Shown one piece after another: positions 7,474-15,343 of a stretch of DNA of 31,138 nt. Positions within the stretch are counted from its first letter, which is position 1, and every line of letters starts with the position of its first letter. The notes beneath the pieces are model-generated. The model was not told the origin of the DNA. It saw nothing but the letters and a program-made list of their open reading frames with translations, and did not search any database. Made by a program: the position numbers and the translations under genes. Origin of the DNA: DAOTUB01 sp034437455 (lineage in GTDB: Bacteria; Chloroflexota; Anaerolineae; B4-G1); assembly GCA_034437455.1 (NCBI GenBank), contig DAOTUB010000147.1:1-31138 (forward strand). The letters are read 5' to 3'.

Positions 7474-8052
7474 TTAGGGCTGGACGAAAGGCGTATCTTT
7501 TACCTGGTCAGATGACCAGGCTGGAGAGGACCAGGGTTCTGGGAATCCGAGAATTTCTCGTGGAAACCGAATGGGTCCCAGCTCTTTGGCAAAAATCAGC
7601 AGGCTATCGCCGGGCGCGTAGAAATCGTGAACGACGGCCTCACGGCGATAGCCGCTGGATTCGTAGAGCCGGCGGGCCGACGTGTAGGCCGGGGTGTCGG
7701 ACGTTTCGATCAGCAGCAAGCGCCCGCCCCGGCCTTGTATCTCGGCCTCCACCCGGGCCAACAGGGTGCGCCCGATGCCAAGCCCCCGGGCAGCCGGATG
7801 CACGGCGATCCAGTAGAGATCGTACGTGCCCTGCGTCAAGGGGTGCGAGCCGAAGCAGGCATACCCCTGTGTTCATCCATGTTCGTCGCGATAGACCAGG
7901 AACGTGTAGCCGCTGGCCTCGCCTTTATCCAGGTAGACGGACCACAGTTCCTCGACGCAACTCAGCTCCGTAGGGCTGAAAACGCCGGCCGACGACGTGA
8001 TCTTCAATATTGACGGCCCGTCGTCGGCCGAGGCTGGTTCGATGGTAGTCAT
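7474..8052 (-). pseudogene. GNAT-family N-acetyltransferase interrupted by an in-frame TGA
   Basis: The frame from ATG 8052 (GAGGAG eight bases upstream) runs to a TGA at 7873-7875 after YTFLVYRDEHG. It continues in the same frame as TQGYACFGSHPLTQGTYDLY to the natural stop at 7474. Joined, it is about 192 codons and has GNAT features: the beta4 strand YWIAVHP, the acetyl-CoA loop RGLGIGRTLL, and the late SARRLYESSGY motif. Only one stop and no frameshift separates the halves, and CGA-to-TGA would explain it. The gene is last in the KamA/ATP-grasp cluster. GNAT partners of KamA are known as beta-lysine acetyltransferases (AblB) in methanogens, but that identity is only suggested by context here. 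Confidence 0.75.
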
Positions 8053-9067
8053 AAGAATATCTCCTCGCAATGTCCAATATGTGCATCGCCATGTCCGCAT
8101 AGCTGTAGCCTGCCGCCCGCGCCGCGTTGTAGAATCCGGCTTCGGGCGAGAGATCGGGATTGCAGTTCACTTCCACGACGTAGGGCAGGCCGTCGCTCAC
8201 GCGCATGTCCACCCTCGCGTACCCCCGGCAGCCGATGGCCTTCCAGGCGCGCCGGGCGGCGTCGGCGATGCGGCCGCCCAGGCGGACGTCAACCTGTGCC
8301 GGGCAGCGGGGCGGGGTGTGGTGATATGCGAACGAATCTGGCTCCCACTTGGCCGCGAAGGATACGATGCGGTCGTAGGGATCGTCAAAGGCGCTGAAAT
8401 CGATCTCTGCCAGGGGCAAGTTCTGCAGAGGATCTCCCCACAAGGCGACGTTGAACTCTCGACCGTCCACAAACGTCTCGGCCAGGGCGGATTGACGGTA
8501 GCACTCGACCACGTAGGCCACGCGGTCGCGCAGCGCCCGCACGGTCTGCACCACCGCCTCTGGCCCGACGCCGATGCTGGCGTCCTCGGCCACCGGCTTG
8601 ACGATGAGCGGAAAGAGCAGATCGGTCGCCAGCCCGTCCACCTCGTCGGGGTGGTGGAACAACCACCAGGGCGGGGTGCTCACGCCGTGCGTCGCCAGGA
8701 GCGCCTTTGCCTGCGCCTTGTGGACCGAGCGGGCGATGGCGTCGCCCCGGGAGCCGGTGAACCGGTAGCCCATGGCCTCCAGCGCCCAGGCGATGCGCGC
8801 CTCTTCGAACAATCGCCCCTGCAGCCCCTCGCCCAGGTTAAAGATCATCCACTGGGAGGGTGGATAGGGAGCCAGAACCGATTCCACGTCGTCGTGAACA
8901 GGCACCCGCGCCACCCGATACCCTTCTCCCTCCAGTGCCTCGGCGATGGCCCGCGCGCAGGCGATGACGCCCTGATCCGCCAGCAGGTCTCGTGTCTCAC
9001 CCTTGACCAGATGCTCGGTGAGGTTATACAGCACGACGACTCCGGGGGGTTCCATTCGGGGATCCAT
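7925..9067 (-). CDS. D-Ala-D-Ala-ligase-like ATP-grasp protein (second of pair)
   Basis: ATP-grasp ligases join a carboxylate to an amine through an acyl phosphate. This 380-residue protein has the family layout: N-terminal domain with IFNLGEGLQG (about 75-84) and GYRFTGS, the ATP-binding FPLIVKPVAEDASIGV, the AETFVDGREFNVAL strand, and the metal site VDMR...YVVEVNCNPDLSP. It starts at ATG 9067, sharing one base with the stop of the preceding ligase (TGATG). The last 43 residues lie over the start of the GNAT gene in another frame and look non-homologous. One base of frameshift would instead stop it exactly at the GNAT ATGA. So the 3' end may be mutated. The substrate is unknown. Confidence 0.82.
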   Translation of the reverse strand: MDPRMEPPGVVVLYNLTEHLVKGETRDLLADQGVIACARAIAEALEGEGYRVARVPVHDDVESVLAPYPPSQWMIFNLGEGLQGRLFEEARIAWALEAMGYRFTGSRGDAIARSVHKAQAKALLATHGVSTPPWWLFHHPDEVDGLATDLLFPLIVKPVAEDASIGVGPEAVVQTVRALRDRVAYVVECYRQSALAETFVDGREFNVALWGDPLQNLPLAEIDFSAFDDPYDRIVSFAAKWEPDSFAYHHTPPRCPAQVDVRLGGRIADAARRAWKAIGCRGYARVDMRVSDGLPYVVEVNCNPDLSPEAGFYNAARAAGYSYADMAMHILDIARRYSYDYHRTSLGRRRAVNIEDHVVGRRFQPYGAELRRGTVVRLPG

Positions 9068-10215
9068 CACAACATCCCCACCGGCCGGGTCGCCCAGGCG
9101 TAGCGCGGCAAGCTCTGGAGGGAGCGTTCGCGCCCATTACTCTCCCAGGTATAGCGATCCAGAGCCAGGTAGAGGATCTCGTTGATCAGATCTGCGTAAG
9201 GCATCCCCTCGGCGCTCGCCATGATGCAGAGATCGCTCAAGACGGGGTTCAGGCCGGGCAGGGTGTTGATCTCCAGCAGGTAGGGCCGATCGTCGCCCCC
9301 CAGCCGAAAGTCGACGCGGCCCAGGTCGAGTGCGCCGAGGGCCTCGAAGGCCTCCACGGCCAGTTGCTCCATCTTGGTCGCCAGCAATTCTGGGATGTCC
9401 GCCGGGCAGAGGTAGAGCGGCGCTCCCTCCTCGCCGGGGTCGTAGGACTTGGAGGCGGCGTTGTAAAGCCCCTCACCCGCACCGACGTTGGCGTCGATCT
9501 CCAGCACCGGAAAGATGTGAAAACCCCGTGCGTCGTACACACGCTGGCCCGAGCGCGTCGCCAGGCCGCTCCACCGTTCCTCTCCCGGCGCCAGGACGTT
9601 GCCGATGATGCCCACGGTGAACTCTCGCCCCGGCAGGTAGGCTTCCACCAGTGCGGGCTGGCGATAGGTTTTAATCACCCACTCCGCTTGCCGCCGCAGC
9701 GCCGCCTCGTCGTGGACGATGGAGTGGCCGTTGATGCCCATCCCCGTCCCCTCATGCACCGGCTTGACGAAGAGCGGGAACGCCAGTTGTCGATCCAGCG
9801 GCTCATCTCCTCGATGGAAAAGCTGAAAAGGAGCCGTGGGCAGGCCCGCGTCGCGCCAGATGCGCTTGGTGGCGGCCTTGTCCAGCGAGATGGCGTGGGC
9901 CAGCACCCTGGAGCCGGTGTAGGGGACGCCCAGCATCTCCAGCAGCGCCGGCACCTGCGATTCGCGCGAGTCTCCCCGCAGCCCTTCGGCGATGTTGAAG
10001 CAGATGTCGGGCGCGGTCTGGCGCACGGTGTCGAGCAGGGTCTCGTCCGCCTCCAGGTGGGTGACCCGATGCCCTCCTGCCAGGAGCGCGCCTTCGAGGG
10101 CCTGAACGGTGTCGGTCGAATCATACTCGGCCAGCGCGTCGGTGGGCGCGCCAGGCTCGACTTGGACGTGATATTTCAGGTTGTAGATGAGTGCTACGTG
10201 TAATCCGGTAACCAT
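9067..10215 (-). CDS. D-Ala-D-Ala-ligase-like ATP-grasp protein (first of pair)
   Basis: A 382-residue ATP-grasp protein of the D-alanine-D-alanine ligase superfamily. Visible motifs are CFNIAEGLRGDSRESQVP (N-terminal substrate domain), LGVPYTGS, FPLFVKPVHEGTGMGI (ATP lid), VEAYLPGREFTVGI, and the Mg2+ site VDFRL...YLLEINTLPGLNP. It is intact, with AAGGAGGAGG just before ATG. It lies 15 bp after the broken kamA frame and overlaps the second ligase by one base, so the two ligases are one operon. Real Ddl enzymes are usually single and about 300-360 residues. A pair beside KamA and LysW-like carriers suggests amino-acid ligation outside peptidoglycan synthesis. This is inference. Confidence 0.85.
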   Translation of the reverse strand: MVTGLHVALIYNLKYHVQVEPGAPTDALAEYDSTDTVQALEGALLAGGHRVTHLEADETLLDTVRQTAPDICFNIAEGLRGDSRESQVPALLEMLGVPYTGSRVLAHAISLDKAATKRIWRDAGLPTAPFQLFHRGDEPLDRQLAFPLFVKPVHEGTGMGINGHSIVHDEAALRRQAEWVIKTYRQPALVEAYLPGREFTVGIIGNVLAPGEERWSGLATRSGQRVYDARGFHIFPVLEIDANVGAGEGLYNAASKSYDPGEEGAPLYLCPADIPELLATKMEQLAVEAFEALGALDLGRVDFRLGGDDRPYLLEINTLPGLNPVLSDLCIMASAEGMPYADLINEILYLALDRYTWESNGRERSLQSLPRYAWATRPVGML

Positions 10216-10230
10216 TTCCTCCTCCTTGGA

Positions 10231-11564
<1,334 letters not shown>

Positions 11565-11657
11565 CTACTTCCAAGCCCGGCTTCACTACCATCTTCAGGT
11601 TTTAGCCTGGCAGCGGGTACCCGGCGATTTTCGATCCTCCGTATCCAACCGTTACTT

Positions 11658-11729
11658 TCACTTTTCCTTCTTCAGTAAGACATCAATAAGCACTTCGCCA
11701 GAGCGAGCGAAGCGCTTATGGTCCGACAT
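11658..11729 (-). CDS. Possible 23-codon small ORF between carrier gene and kamA
   Basis: ATG at 11729 with AAAGGG four bases upstream opens a frame MSDHKRFARSGEVLID... ending TGA at 11658-11660. It overlaps the hairpin at 11686-11719. It could be a leader peptide or chance. No homology is recognised. Confidence 0.2.
   Translation of the reverse strand: MSDHKRFARSGEVLIDVLLKKEK
11686..11719. repeat. Long intercistronic hairpin between carrier genes and kamA
   Basis: A 13-bp stem with one G-T wobble (11686-11698 with 11707-11719) and an 8-nt loop. There is no U-tract on the minus strand, so mRNA processing, 3'-end protection of the carrier message or attenuation are more likely than simple termination. 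Confidence 0.65.
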
Positions 11730-11782
11730 CGTACCCTTTGGATGCACGTTAGAGATGGCTACACAACGCATCCTTACTGTGC

Positions 11783-11962
11783 TTAATCGGCGTCATCCCA
11801 TTCCACGTCCCAATCTTCATCGAAGGCATAATACACGTCGAGGGGATCGGTACTGATGACTTCCAGTTGCACGGTGCATTCGGGGCACTTGAGCTGGGCA
11901 TCTAGCTCGGGCTTGTCCATGCGGATCGCAGCGTCGCATTCGGGACAACACGTCTTGGGCAT
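11783..11962 (-). CDS. LysW-like amino-group carrier protein, copy 1
   Basis: A 59-residue acidic protein with two CxxC pairs (C6/C9 and C26/C29), followed by CTVQLEVISTDPLDV and a tail DEDWDVEWDDAD. The layout matches LysW, the carrier used in Thermus lysine and archaeal arginine synthesis: zinc ribbon, LEV-x-x-xDP strand, then an acidic Trp-containing tail. LysW carries the amino acid on its C-terminal Glu in EDWGE; here the last residue is Asp. The start has GGGAG eight bases before ATG. It is 30 bp after its paralog at 11993 and precedes kamA. No LysX, LysZ or LysY gene is present, so a dedicated lysine/arginine pathway role is unlikely. The carrier role is inferred. Confidence 0.72.
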   Translation of the reverse strand: MPKTCCPECDAAIRMDKPELDAQLKCPECTVQLEVISTDPLDVYYAFDEDWDVEWDDAD

Positions 11963-11992
11963 GTTTTATCTCCCTGGTTGACGCTCGCGTGT

Positions 11993-12172
11993 TTAGTCGT
12001 ATTCTTCTTTGTCCCAATCTATGTCATAGTCGAGCGGAAAGTCGACCTCGAAAGGATTGGTGCTGATGATTTCCAGCTCCGTGCCGCACTCGTGGCAGGA
12101 GATCATCGCACCTACTCGCGGGTTCTCGCTACTGATCACAGCGTCACAATTGGGACAATAGGTCTTGTACAT
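11993..12172 (-). CDS. LysW-like amino-group carrier protein, copy 2
   Basis: Also 59 residues with cysteines at the same positions (C6/C9, C26/C29), the GTELEIISTNPFEV strand and the acidic tail DYDIDWDKEEYD. It is roughly 40% identical to copy 1. AGGAGG lies six bases before the ATG, the best ribosome site in the cluster. It is the first gene of the minus-strand cluster, just downstream of a -10 element at 12244-12249. Two diverged carriers beside two ATP-grasp ligases suggests one ligase per carrier, or a carrier pair loading different substrates. That pairing is speculation. Confidence 0.72.
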   Translation of the reverse strand: MYKTYCPNCDAVISSENPRVGAMISCHECGTELEIISTNPFEVDFPLDYDIDWDKEEYD

Positions 12173-12243
12173 TTTTCACCTCCTGTTTCGTTTCTTTTGT
12201 CTTTGAATGTCTTGCAAAATTGAAACCCTCGCAGGGCAAGGGA

Positions 12244-12249
12244 AGTATA
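12244..12249 (-). promoter_or_regulatory. Extended -10 element for the LysW-like/KamA cluster
   Basis: TGC-TATACT on the minus strand forms an extended -10. I see no good -35 hexamer at 16-18 bp. Transcription would start near 12237, about 65 nt before the first carrier ATG. Confidence 0.4.
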
Positions 12250-12356
12250 GCACAAAACAAACGTTAATGCGGTAAGTGATCGGTGAATCTCTGGTGAAGA
12301 ATCGGTGTATGCCGCTTGGAACTTGCACAGATGCCAGTACGCGTCCAGCCTCTCAG

Positions 12357-12385
12357 TTGCAAAGCTACAGTTCTAAGGATATAAT
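12357..12385 (+). promoter_or_regulatory. Promoter of the response regulator gene
   Basis: TTGCAA, 17 bases, TATAAT, about 50 nt before the ATG. A perfect -10 with a 4/6 -35. It is divergent from the carrier cluster. Confidence 0.7.
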
Positions 12386-12395
12386 ACCTCCTTAG
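12373..12395. promoter_or_regulatory. Inverted repeat bracketing the -10 box
   Basis: CTAAGGA (12373-12379) and TCCTTAG (12389-12395) form a perfect 7-bp dyad with the TATAAT box in the 9-bp centre. A protein bound here would block the response regulator promoter. Confidence 0.45.
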
Positions 12396-12437
12396 CATCA
12401 TCAAGCTATAAAAATATCAGCTCTATCAGGAAAAAAC

Positions 12438-13274
12438 ATGGCAAAATCCCTCAATCTTTCAGAGGGCGAACTAGTGGCTCGACTACTGGTCGTAGATGAC
12501 GAGGCCAACATACGTGCTGGCTTGCGAGATCTTCTTAGTTTGAAGGGATACCACGTTGAGGAGGCCAGATCTGGTTACGAGGCGCTGGCTCTACTGGAAA
12601 ACACGTCCTACGACTTGATGGTATTGGACATGCGTATGCCCGGGATGGACGGAGTAGAGGTAATGCGTCGCGCTCGGAAAATGCACCCCGACTTGCCGAT
12701 CATCGTCCTGACCGCCCACGCCTCACTGGAGAGCGCCATCGCTGCCGTGAAACTGGATGCCGCCGATTATCTGCTCAAACCATTCGAGGTACAAGATCTC
12801 ATTGCCACCGTCTCGCGGGCCTTGAGAGATCATAGCGAACGACTACGTCGCCAGCGCTTGTTGGATATGATGGGCAAGGCGCTGAATACATTGCGTGAGA
12901 CAGAAGGTTCCACAGTTTCTCCGTCTCTCTCTCCATCTCCACCGTCGTCGCCCAAGCGTTTTCTGCGCGCCGGTCCCATCACCCTCGATCGTCAAAGGCG
13001 GCTGGTCACAGTGCAAGATGAACCGGCCCGTAAAGCAGAGCTGACGGAGGGCGAAACGGACGTTCTCGTCGCTCTGATGAACCACGCCGAAGAGGTGCTC
13101 TCTTGCAGCAAATTGGTCGAGACCGCGATGGGGTATGAACCCGACGAATGGGAAGCCCAGAGTATGATCCGACCTTACATTTTTCGCCTGCGTCGCAAGA
13201 TCGAAAAAACCCCTGAAAAGCCCCGCTTGATCCGCACAGTGCGGGGACGTGGCTATTTCTTATCTCTCACCTGA
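12438..13274 (+). CDS. Orphan response regulator with OmpR/PhoB-type winged helix
   Basis: A 278-residue two-component regulator. The receiver is at about residues 14-130 with acidic D20/D21, phosphoacceptor D64 in LVLDMRMPGMDG-type context, T92 and K114 (LLKPF). The receiver sequence is closer to NtrC-type receivers than to typical OmpR ones. A Ser/Pro-rich linker (about 155-172) joins it to a winged-helix domain (about 172-278) with LTEGETDVLVALM and the wing sequence RTVRGRGYFL. AGGA lies seven bases before the ATG. No histidine kinase is in the window. It is divergent from the carrier cluster, so it may regulate that cluster or its own promoter dyad; this is inference. Confidence 0.9.
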   Translation: MAKSLNLSEGELVARLLVVDDEANIRAGLRDLLSLKGYHVEEARSGYEALALLENTSYDLMVLDMRMPGMDGVEVMRRARKMHPDLPIIVLTAHASLESAIAAVKLDAADYLLKPFEVQDLIATVSRALRDHSERLRRQRLLDMMGKALNTLRETEGSTVSPSLSPSPPSSPKRFLRAGPITLDRQRRLVTVQDEPARKAELTEGETDVLVALMNHAEEVLSCSKLVETAMGYEPDEWEAQSMIRPYIFRLRRKIEKTPEKPRLIRTVRGRGYFLSLT

Positions 13275-13447
13275 CCCGAGTCCCAACACATCTCGTTCCC
13301 TTCCAAGAACCTACCTGCGCCGCCTCACTCGTCAAGTCGTCCAGAGTGTCCAGGGCGATTCTTGCTCACATTTTTTTACCCCTCACATTTTCCTTATCAT
13401 GAATGTTTTTGAAATCAAGCTGAAAGCACGCCAGTAGGTCTTTGTGT

Positions 13448-13478
13448 TATACTTGTATTGATTGATGAGAATTCTCAT
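13448..13478 (+). promoter_or_regulatory. TATACT box followed by a 14-bp palindrome
   Basis: TATACT at 13448-13453 and a perfect palindrome ATGAGAATTCTCAT at 13465-13478, which would cover about +6 to +19. No convincing -35. It sits upstream of the pilin relic and looks like an operator. Confidence 0.35.
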
Positions 13479-13570
13479 TTGAGCCAAGTGGAATCAGCCA
13501 TCTCGTTCAAACAGGAGGTAAGTTATTAGAGAACACCACAAAGTAGCCTTATCTATCTCCTCAACCACCC

Positions 13571-13653
13571 GTGGTCTCTCTGCAATGTGTTGATGATAGC
13601 TGACTGCTGATCGTTTCGGAGCAGGCGGAGCAACATCCATGCGGAGAGACCAC
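13571..13653. repeat. Imperfect inverted repeat upstream of the pilin relic
   Basis: GTGGTCTCTC (13571-13580) pairs perfectly with GAGAGACCAC (13644-13653), and partial complementarity extends inwards about 10 more bases. It could be a leader stem. It is not recognised as a mobile-element end. Confidence 0.5.
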
Positions 13654-13680
13654 TCAAAACTTGTTGATGAAAGGGGAAAA

Positions 13681-13945
13681 ATGATTGGGAAACTGCAAAA
13701 ATTACTCACAGAAGAAAGAGGGATCACCACTCTGGAGACAGCCATCATCTTGATTGCTTTTGTCGTGGTTGCAGCCGTATTTGCTTTTACCATTCTCTCG
13801 GCGGGTACATTCTAAAAAGCCATTATCTAGTCCTCATCACCGACCTGGGCGCGAATCAGACCTTTGAGAACGTATCCCTGGGAGGCAGGTGTTCCAAGTA
13901 CAGACCACACCAGTTAAAATCACAGACGGCATAGATCTTGACTGG
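13681..13945 (+). pseudogene. Relic of an archaellin-like (class III signal peptide) pilin
   Basis: ATG at 13681 (AGGGG five bases upstream) opens a 44-codon frame whose EERGITTLETAIILIAF and following VVVAAVFAF are typical of archaeal-type flagellin N-termini: a prepilin peptidase site after the basic Glu-Arg-Gly region, then a hydrophobic helix. It stops at 13813-13815 just past the helix. Downstream, degraded pieces in shifted frames, LITDLGANQTF and then FQVQTTPVKITDGIDLD, resemble the usual C-terminal strand of such proteins. I infer a full gene of about 200 codons that lost its middle. A functional 44-residue mini-pilin cannot be excluded. A strong terminator follows at 13979. Confidence 0.55.
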
Positions 13946-13978
13946 GTCGCAATGGGGCGTAACTCCAGAATCTCGCTT

Positions 13979-14018
13979 AACGATTCGACTGGGCCTGGAC
14001 CCAGTCGAATCGTTTTTC
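13979..14018 (+). terminator. Strong intrinsic terminator
   Basis: A perfect 15-bp stem (13979-13993 with 14000-14014), a 6-nt loop, then TTTTTC. It is about 35 bp past the pilin relic and 40 bp before the next gene. Confidence 0.85.
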
Positions 14019-14054
14019 TAGCAGTGCTCAGATAAACCAACGGGAGAGATTTTC

Positions 14055-14615
14055 ATGGAATTGGAACACAGGGTAAAGCAACTCGAGCGCGACATGGATA
14101 TCCTGAAGGGAGAGATCGAACAAACACTGCTAGACGTGCGGGAGAACCTTCTCGAGAGACCAACGAGTCCATCACGAAAGCGCAAAAGGGCCTGGACGCT
14201 GGCGCTGCTCAACGTTCTCCTGGGCCTCACATTGTTCACAAACTTGTGTTTCTACACATCGGATGCCCCATCAAGCATTCATCCTGTTCTGATTCCCTGG
14301 CTGCGCGCTTTTTGGATCGTGCTGGCCTTCCTTTGGCTCATCCTTCAGATGTACCCCTTGACATTGCTACTGGATCAAGAGGAGACACACGCACCCAAGG
14401 TAGCCTGGCGCAATGCAATCAGGATTTTCACTTCCAATCCAGGGTTAACTCTCATGCTGATGTTGGCAGTGCTAGGCGTGGCCGTCATCAGTATGGCGTT
14501 CCCATTGCTGTGGTTTGTGGTCGTGGGGGTAATATTGGCTGTCGTGGGCGTCAACGGGATACTATACGTATTGCGGTCACATCGGCAAAGAGCTAACGTG
14601 GAAGATAGAGAATAA
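14055..14615 (+). CDS. Membrane protein with N-terminal coiled coil
   Basis: I do not recognise the family. The 186-residue protein starts with a heptad-like coiled coil (about residues 1-35, MELEHRVKQLERDMDI). Basic residues (RKRKR) follow, then about four hydrophobic segments: near 46-68, 82-106, 130-148 and 150-172. The end is charged and cytosolic. GGGAGA lies upstream of ATG. It is flanked by terminators on both sides, so it is transcribed alone or by read-through from the pilin relic. A role cannot be given from the sequence. Confidence 0.75.
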   Translation: MELEHRVKQLERDMDILKGEIEQTLLDVRENLLERPTSPSRKRKRAWTLALLNVLLGLTLFTNLCFYTSDAPSSIHPVLIPWLRAFWIVLAFLWLILQMYPLTLLLDQEETHAPKVAWRNAIRIFTSNPGLTLMLMLAVLGVAVISMAFPLLWFVVVGVILAVVGVNGILYVLRSHRQRANVEDRE

Positions 14616-14635
14616 GACAATCGTGTGATAACAAA

Positions 14636-14663
14636 AAAAGGAGTCCCCCATTGGACTCCTTTT
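14636..14663. terminator. Bidirectional terminator between convergent genes
   Basis: AAAAGGAGTCC (14636-14646) pairs with GGACTCCTTTT (14653-14663) around a 6-nt loop. It has T-rich flanks on both strands and serves the membrane protein gene on the plus strand. It may also end korC transcripts on the minus strand. Confidence 0.85.
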
Positions 14664-14797
14664 CACAGTTCTTTTATCCCACTCTAATCCATATCTTTCT
14701 ACATCGTTTGTACACTTTGATCTTGCTCCCATTTGCTCGGTGGGTGCGCTCATAGAGCACTGGATCCGGGCAGTTTCGCGGATGGGAATCGTATAGT

Positions 14798-15343
14798 CTA
14801 GCTTCCTCCAATATGCTCGGCGGCATCGTACCCTGCCGCCAGCGCTTTCAGATTCATCTCTTCCGTCCCGCGTGGGGCACGACCGCGCACTGCTGCCTCC
14901 AGCGCCTCCCGTGATACGATCCCGGTCAGACCGACCAGTACTCCCAGTCCGACCACGTTCGCGACGATCTCCCGTCCCGCCACCTCCAGCGCCGTACTCG
15001 TCAGCGGCACGCGCACGGCCCGTGTCGTCGGAGCGCGGGTGACGTGATCGCTATCCAGAATCAGCAATCCGTCTTTACGCATCTGACGGCCATATCTATC
15101 GCACGCCTCCTGCCCCATGCAGAGCGTGATGTCGGCTTCCGTCACCTTGGGATAGTGGATCTCGCCATCGGAGATCACCACCTCCGCCCGGCTCGCTCCA
15201 CCTCGCGCCTCTGGCCCATAAGACTGAGTCTGGACGACGTTCTTGTCATCCAGAATCGCTGCTTCGGCCAACAGGATGCCCGCCAGGATCGCTCCTTGTC
15301 CACCCGTGCCGGCCAATCGTATCTCGCATTGTCTCGCCATCAT
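14798..15343 (-). CDS. korC: 2-oxoacid:ferredoxin oxidoreductase, gamma subunit
   Basis: The gamma subunit of CoA-dependent 2-oxoacid oxidoreductase helps bind CoA and completes the catalytic complex with KorA and KorB. This 181-residue protein has EIRLAGTGGQGAILAGILLAEAA and the QSYGPEARGGASRAEVV motif that mark the family. It starts at ATG 15343 (or the adjacent ATG 15340), overlapping the korB stop, with GGAGG just upstream. A longer frame to 15529 lies only over korB. It is last in the operon korD-korA-korB-korC. The exact 2-oxoacid cannot be read from this subunit. Confidence 0.9.
   Translation of the reverse strand: MMARQCEIRLAGTGGQGAILAGILLAEAAILDDKNVVQTQSYGPEARGGASRAEVVISDGEIHYPKVTEADITLCMGQEACDRYGRQMRKDGLLILDSDHVTRAPTTRAVRVPLTSTALEVAGREIVANVVGLGVLVGLTGIVSREALEAAVRGRAPRGTEEMNLKALAAGYDAAEHIGGS

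Larger units (their letters stand above)
13275..13680. other. Gene-free stretch with promoter-like and palindromic sites
   Basis: I see no supportable gene in these 406 bases. They hold a TATACT element and palindrome (13448-13478) and an inverted repeat (13571-13653), both listed separately. Confidence 0.6.

Noticed and set aside
7873..7875. Selenocysteine at the GNAT TGA
   Set aside because: The position is a loop outside the active site, GNATs are not known selenoproteins, and I see no clear SECIS stem just after the codon.
12173..12300. Lysine riboswitch (L-box) ahead of the carrier/kamA cluster
   Set aside because: The leader is only about 65 nt and lacks the long multi-stem L-box core.
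13494..13793. 99-codon minus-strand frame over the pilin relic
   Set aside because: Antisense to the archaellin-like N-terminus; no ribosome site.
14664..14797. Possible tRNA or small RNA after korC
   Set aside because: No T-arm, acceptor pairing or anticodon stem could be built.
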